A DNA stretch of 6,630 nucleotides from Acidobacteriota bacterium (GTDB lineage: Bacteria; Acidobacteriota; Terriglobia; UBA7540), in contig JAKAWO010000171.1 in assembly GCA_021827255.1 (NCBI GenBank), positions 1 through 6,630 on the forward strand, written 5' to 3'. A model generated the notes under the pieces. The model was not told the DNA's origin. It ran no database searches and saw only the letters and a list, made by a program, of their open reading frames with translations. A program made the position numbers and the translations under genes. Numbering within the stretch: position 1 is the first letter of the stretch; the number at the start of each line of letters is the position of its first letter. Shown here in pieces: positions 6,102 through 6,630 of the stretch.

Positions 6102-6630
6102 AGAACGCGCCAGTCGCCGTGCTGTACGCCCCGGGAACGAATTGCCACGAGGAAACCATCGCTGCTATCGAGCGCGCCGGCGGGCAAGCCGAGCTGGTTC
6201 TGCTCAAAGAGCTGATGGAGGGCCGGACACGCCTGATGGATTACTCAGCGGCAGTGATTCCGGGCGGGTTTTCTTATGGCGACCACCTGGGCGCGGGCAG
6301 GATTTTTGGCCTGATGCTGGTGGCGCGGCTCGGCGAAGAGCTATCCAAGTTTCTGGAAGCACGCCGGCCGATTTTGGGAGTCTGCAACGGTTTTCAGGTT
6401 CTGGCGGAGGCGGGAATTCTGCCGGGCAGCGCGCCCGGATGCCGCGCTATGGCGCTGTTGGAAAATCAATCCGCGCGCTTTGAAGATCGCAAGGTTCGGC
6501 TGCTGGCTACAGCGGAAGCCAGTTTCTGGACGAAGGGCCTCGAAGGCCAAATTTTGGAAATGCCTTCCGCTCACGGCGAGGGTCGCGCCTTTTTCCCCGG
6601 GGCTGAGGTGGCTCCGCCGCGGGTCGTTTT
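6098..6630 (+). CDS. purQ: Phosphoribosylformylglycinamidine synthase glutaminase subunit, 3'-truncated by the window edge
   Basis: PurQ is the class I glutamine amidotransferase partner of PurL. It hydrolyses glutamine and passes the ammonia to the synthetase subunit. The frame is open from the ATG at 6098 to the window end, giving 177 residues of a usual 220-290. It begins 'MKNAPVAVLYAPGTNCHEE', has the 'IPGGFSYGDHLGAG' block, then 'GVCNGFQVL' with the nucleophilic Cys at residue 96, 'ENQSARFEDRKVRL' and the PurQ-typical 'PSAHGEGRAFF'. The C-terminal His-Glu of the catalytic triad should lie beyond the window and cannot be checked. The start is set by the ATGA overlap with purL and a GGGAGG site, as expected for a two-gene operon encoding one complex. 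The longest overlapping plus-strand frame (6142-6483) is a shadow of this gene. Confidence 0.95.
   Translation, partial: MKNAPVAVLYAPGTNCHEETIAAIERAGGQAELVLLKELMEGRTRLMDYSAAVIPGGFSYGDHLGAGRIFGLMLVARLGEELSKFLEARRPILGVCNGFQVLAEAGILPGSAPGCRAMALLENQSARFEDRKVRLLATAEASFWTKGLEGQILEMPSAHGEGRAFFPGAEVAPPRVV

Overview
This GC-rich window is bacterial chromosomal DNA packed with core biosynthetic genes. It most likely comes from the phylum Acidobacteriota. The main clue is a pair of exported proteins carrying an 'SLGE-ARKL ... KAV+VYTND-IP' block, a motif I associate from memory with acidobacterial hypothetical proteins. The style of AroB ('GFYEVVKH') and the PurS-PurL fusion fit, but the assignment is inference and was not searched.

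Left part, plus strand (1-1672): the 3' end of aroB (3-dehydroquinate synthase, shikimate pathway) runs by an ATGA overlap into a complete ubiE/menG methyltransferase gene (last methylation in menaquinone synthesis). The shikimate pathway supplies chorismate, the menaquinone precursor, so the pairing makes metabolic sense.

Middle part, minus strand (1669-3092): two consecutive genes encode small exported, probably coiled-coil proteins that are diverged paralogues of each other. I recognise no function for either. The downstream one meets ubiE tail to tail with a 4-base overlap. The upstream one has a good ribosome binding site and a plausible sigma70-type promoter.

Right part, plus strand (3300-6630): purL starts divergently from the paralogue pair across a 207-base intergenic region. 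That region holds a TATAAT box, a candidate promoter for the opposite direction and a short inverted repeat. The purL product looks like a PurS-PurL fusion, and it overlaps purQ by ATGA. PurQ runs off the window. Together these encode phosphoribosylformylglycinamidine (FGAM) synthase, step four of de novo purine synthesis: PurQ releases ammonia from glutamine and PurL uses it.

I see no tRNA, rRNA, CRISPR array, insertion sequence or phage gene. The window is mostly housekeeping. The least explained elements are the tandem exported paralogues and some substitutions in conserved motifs of AroB and PurL.
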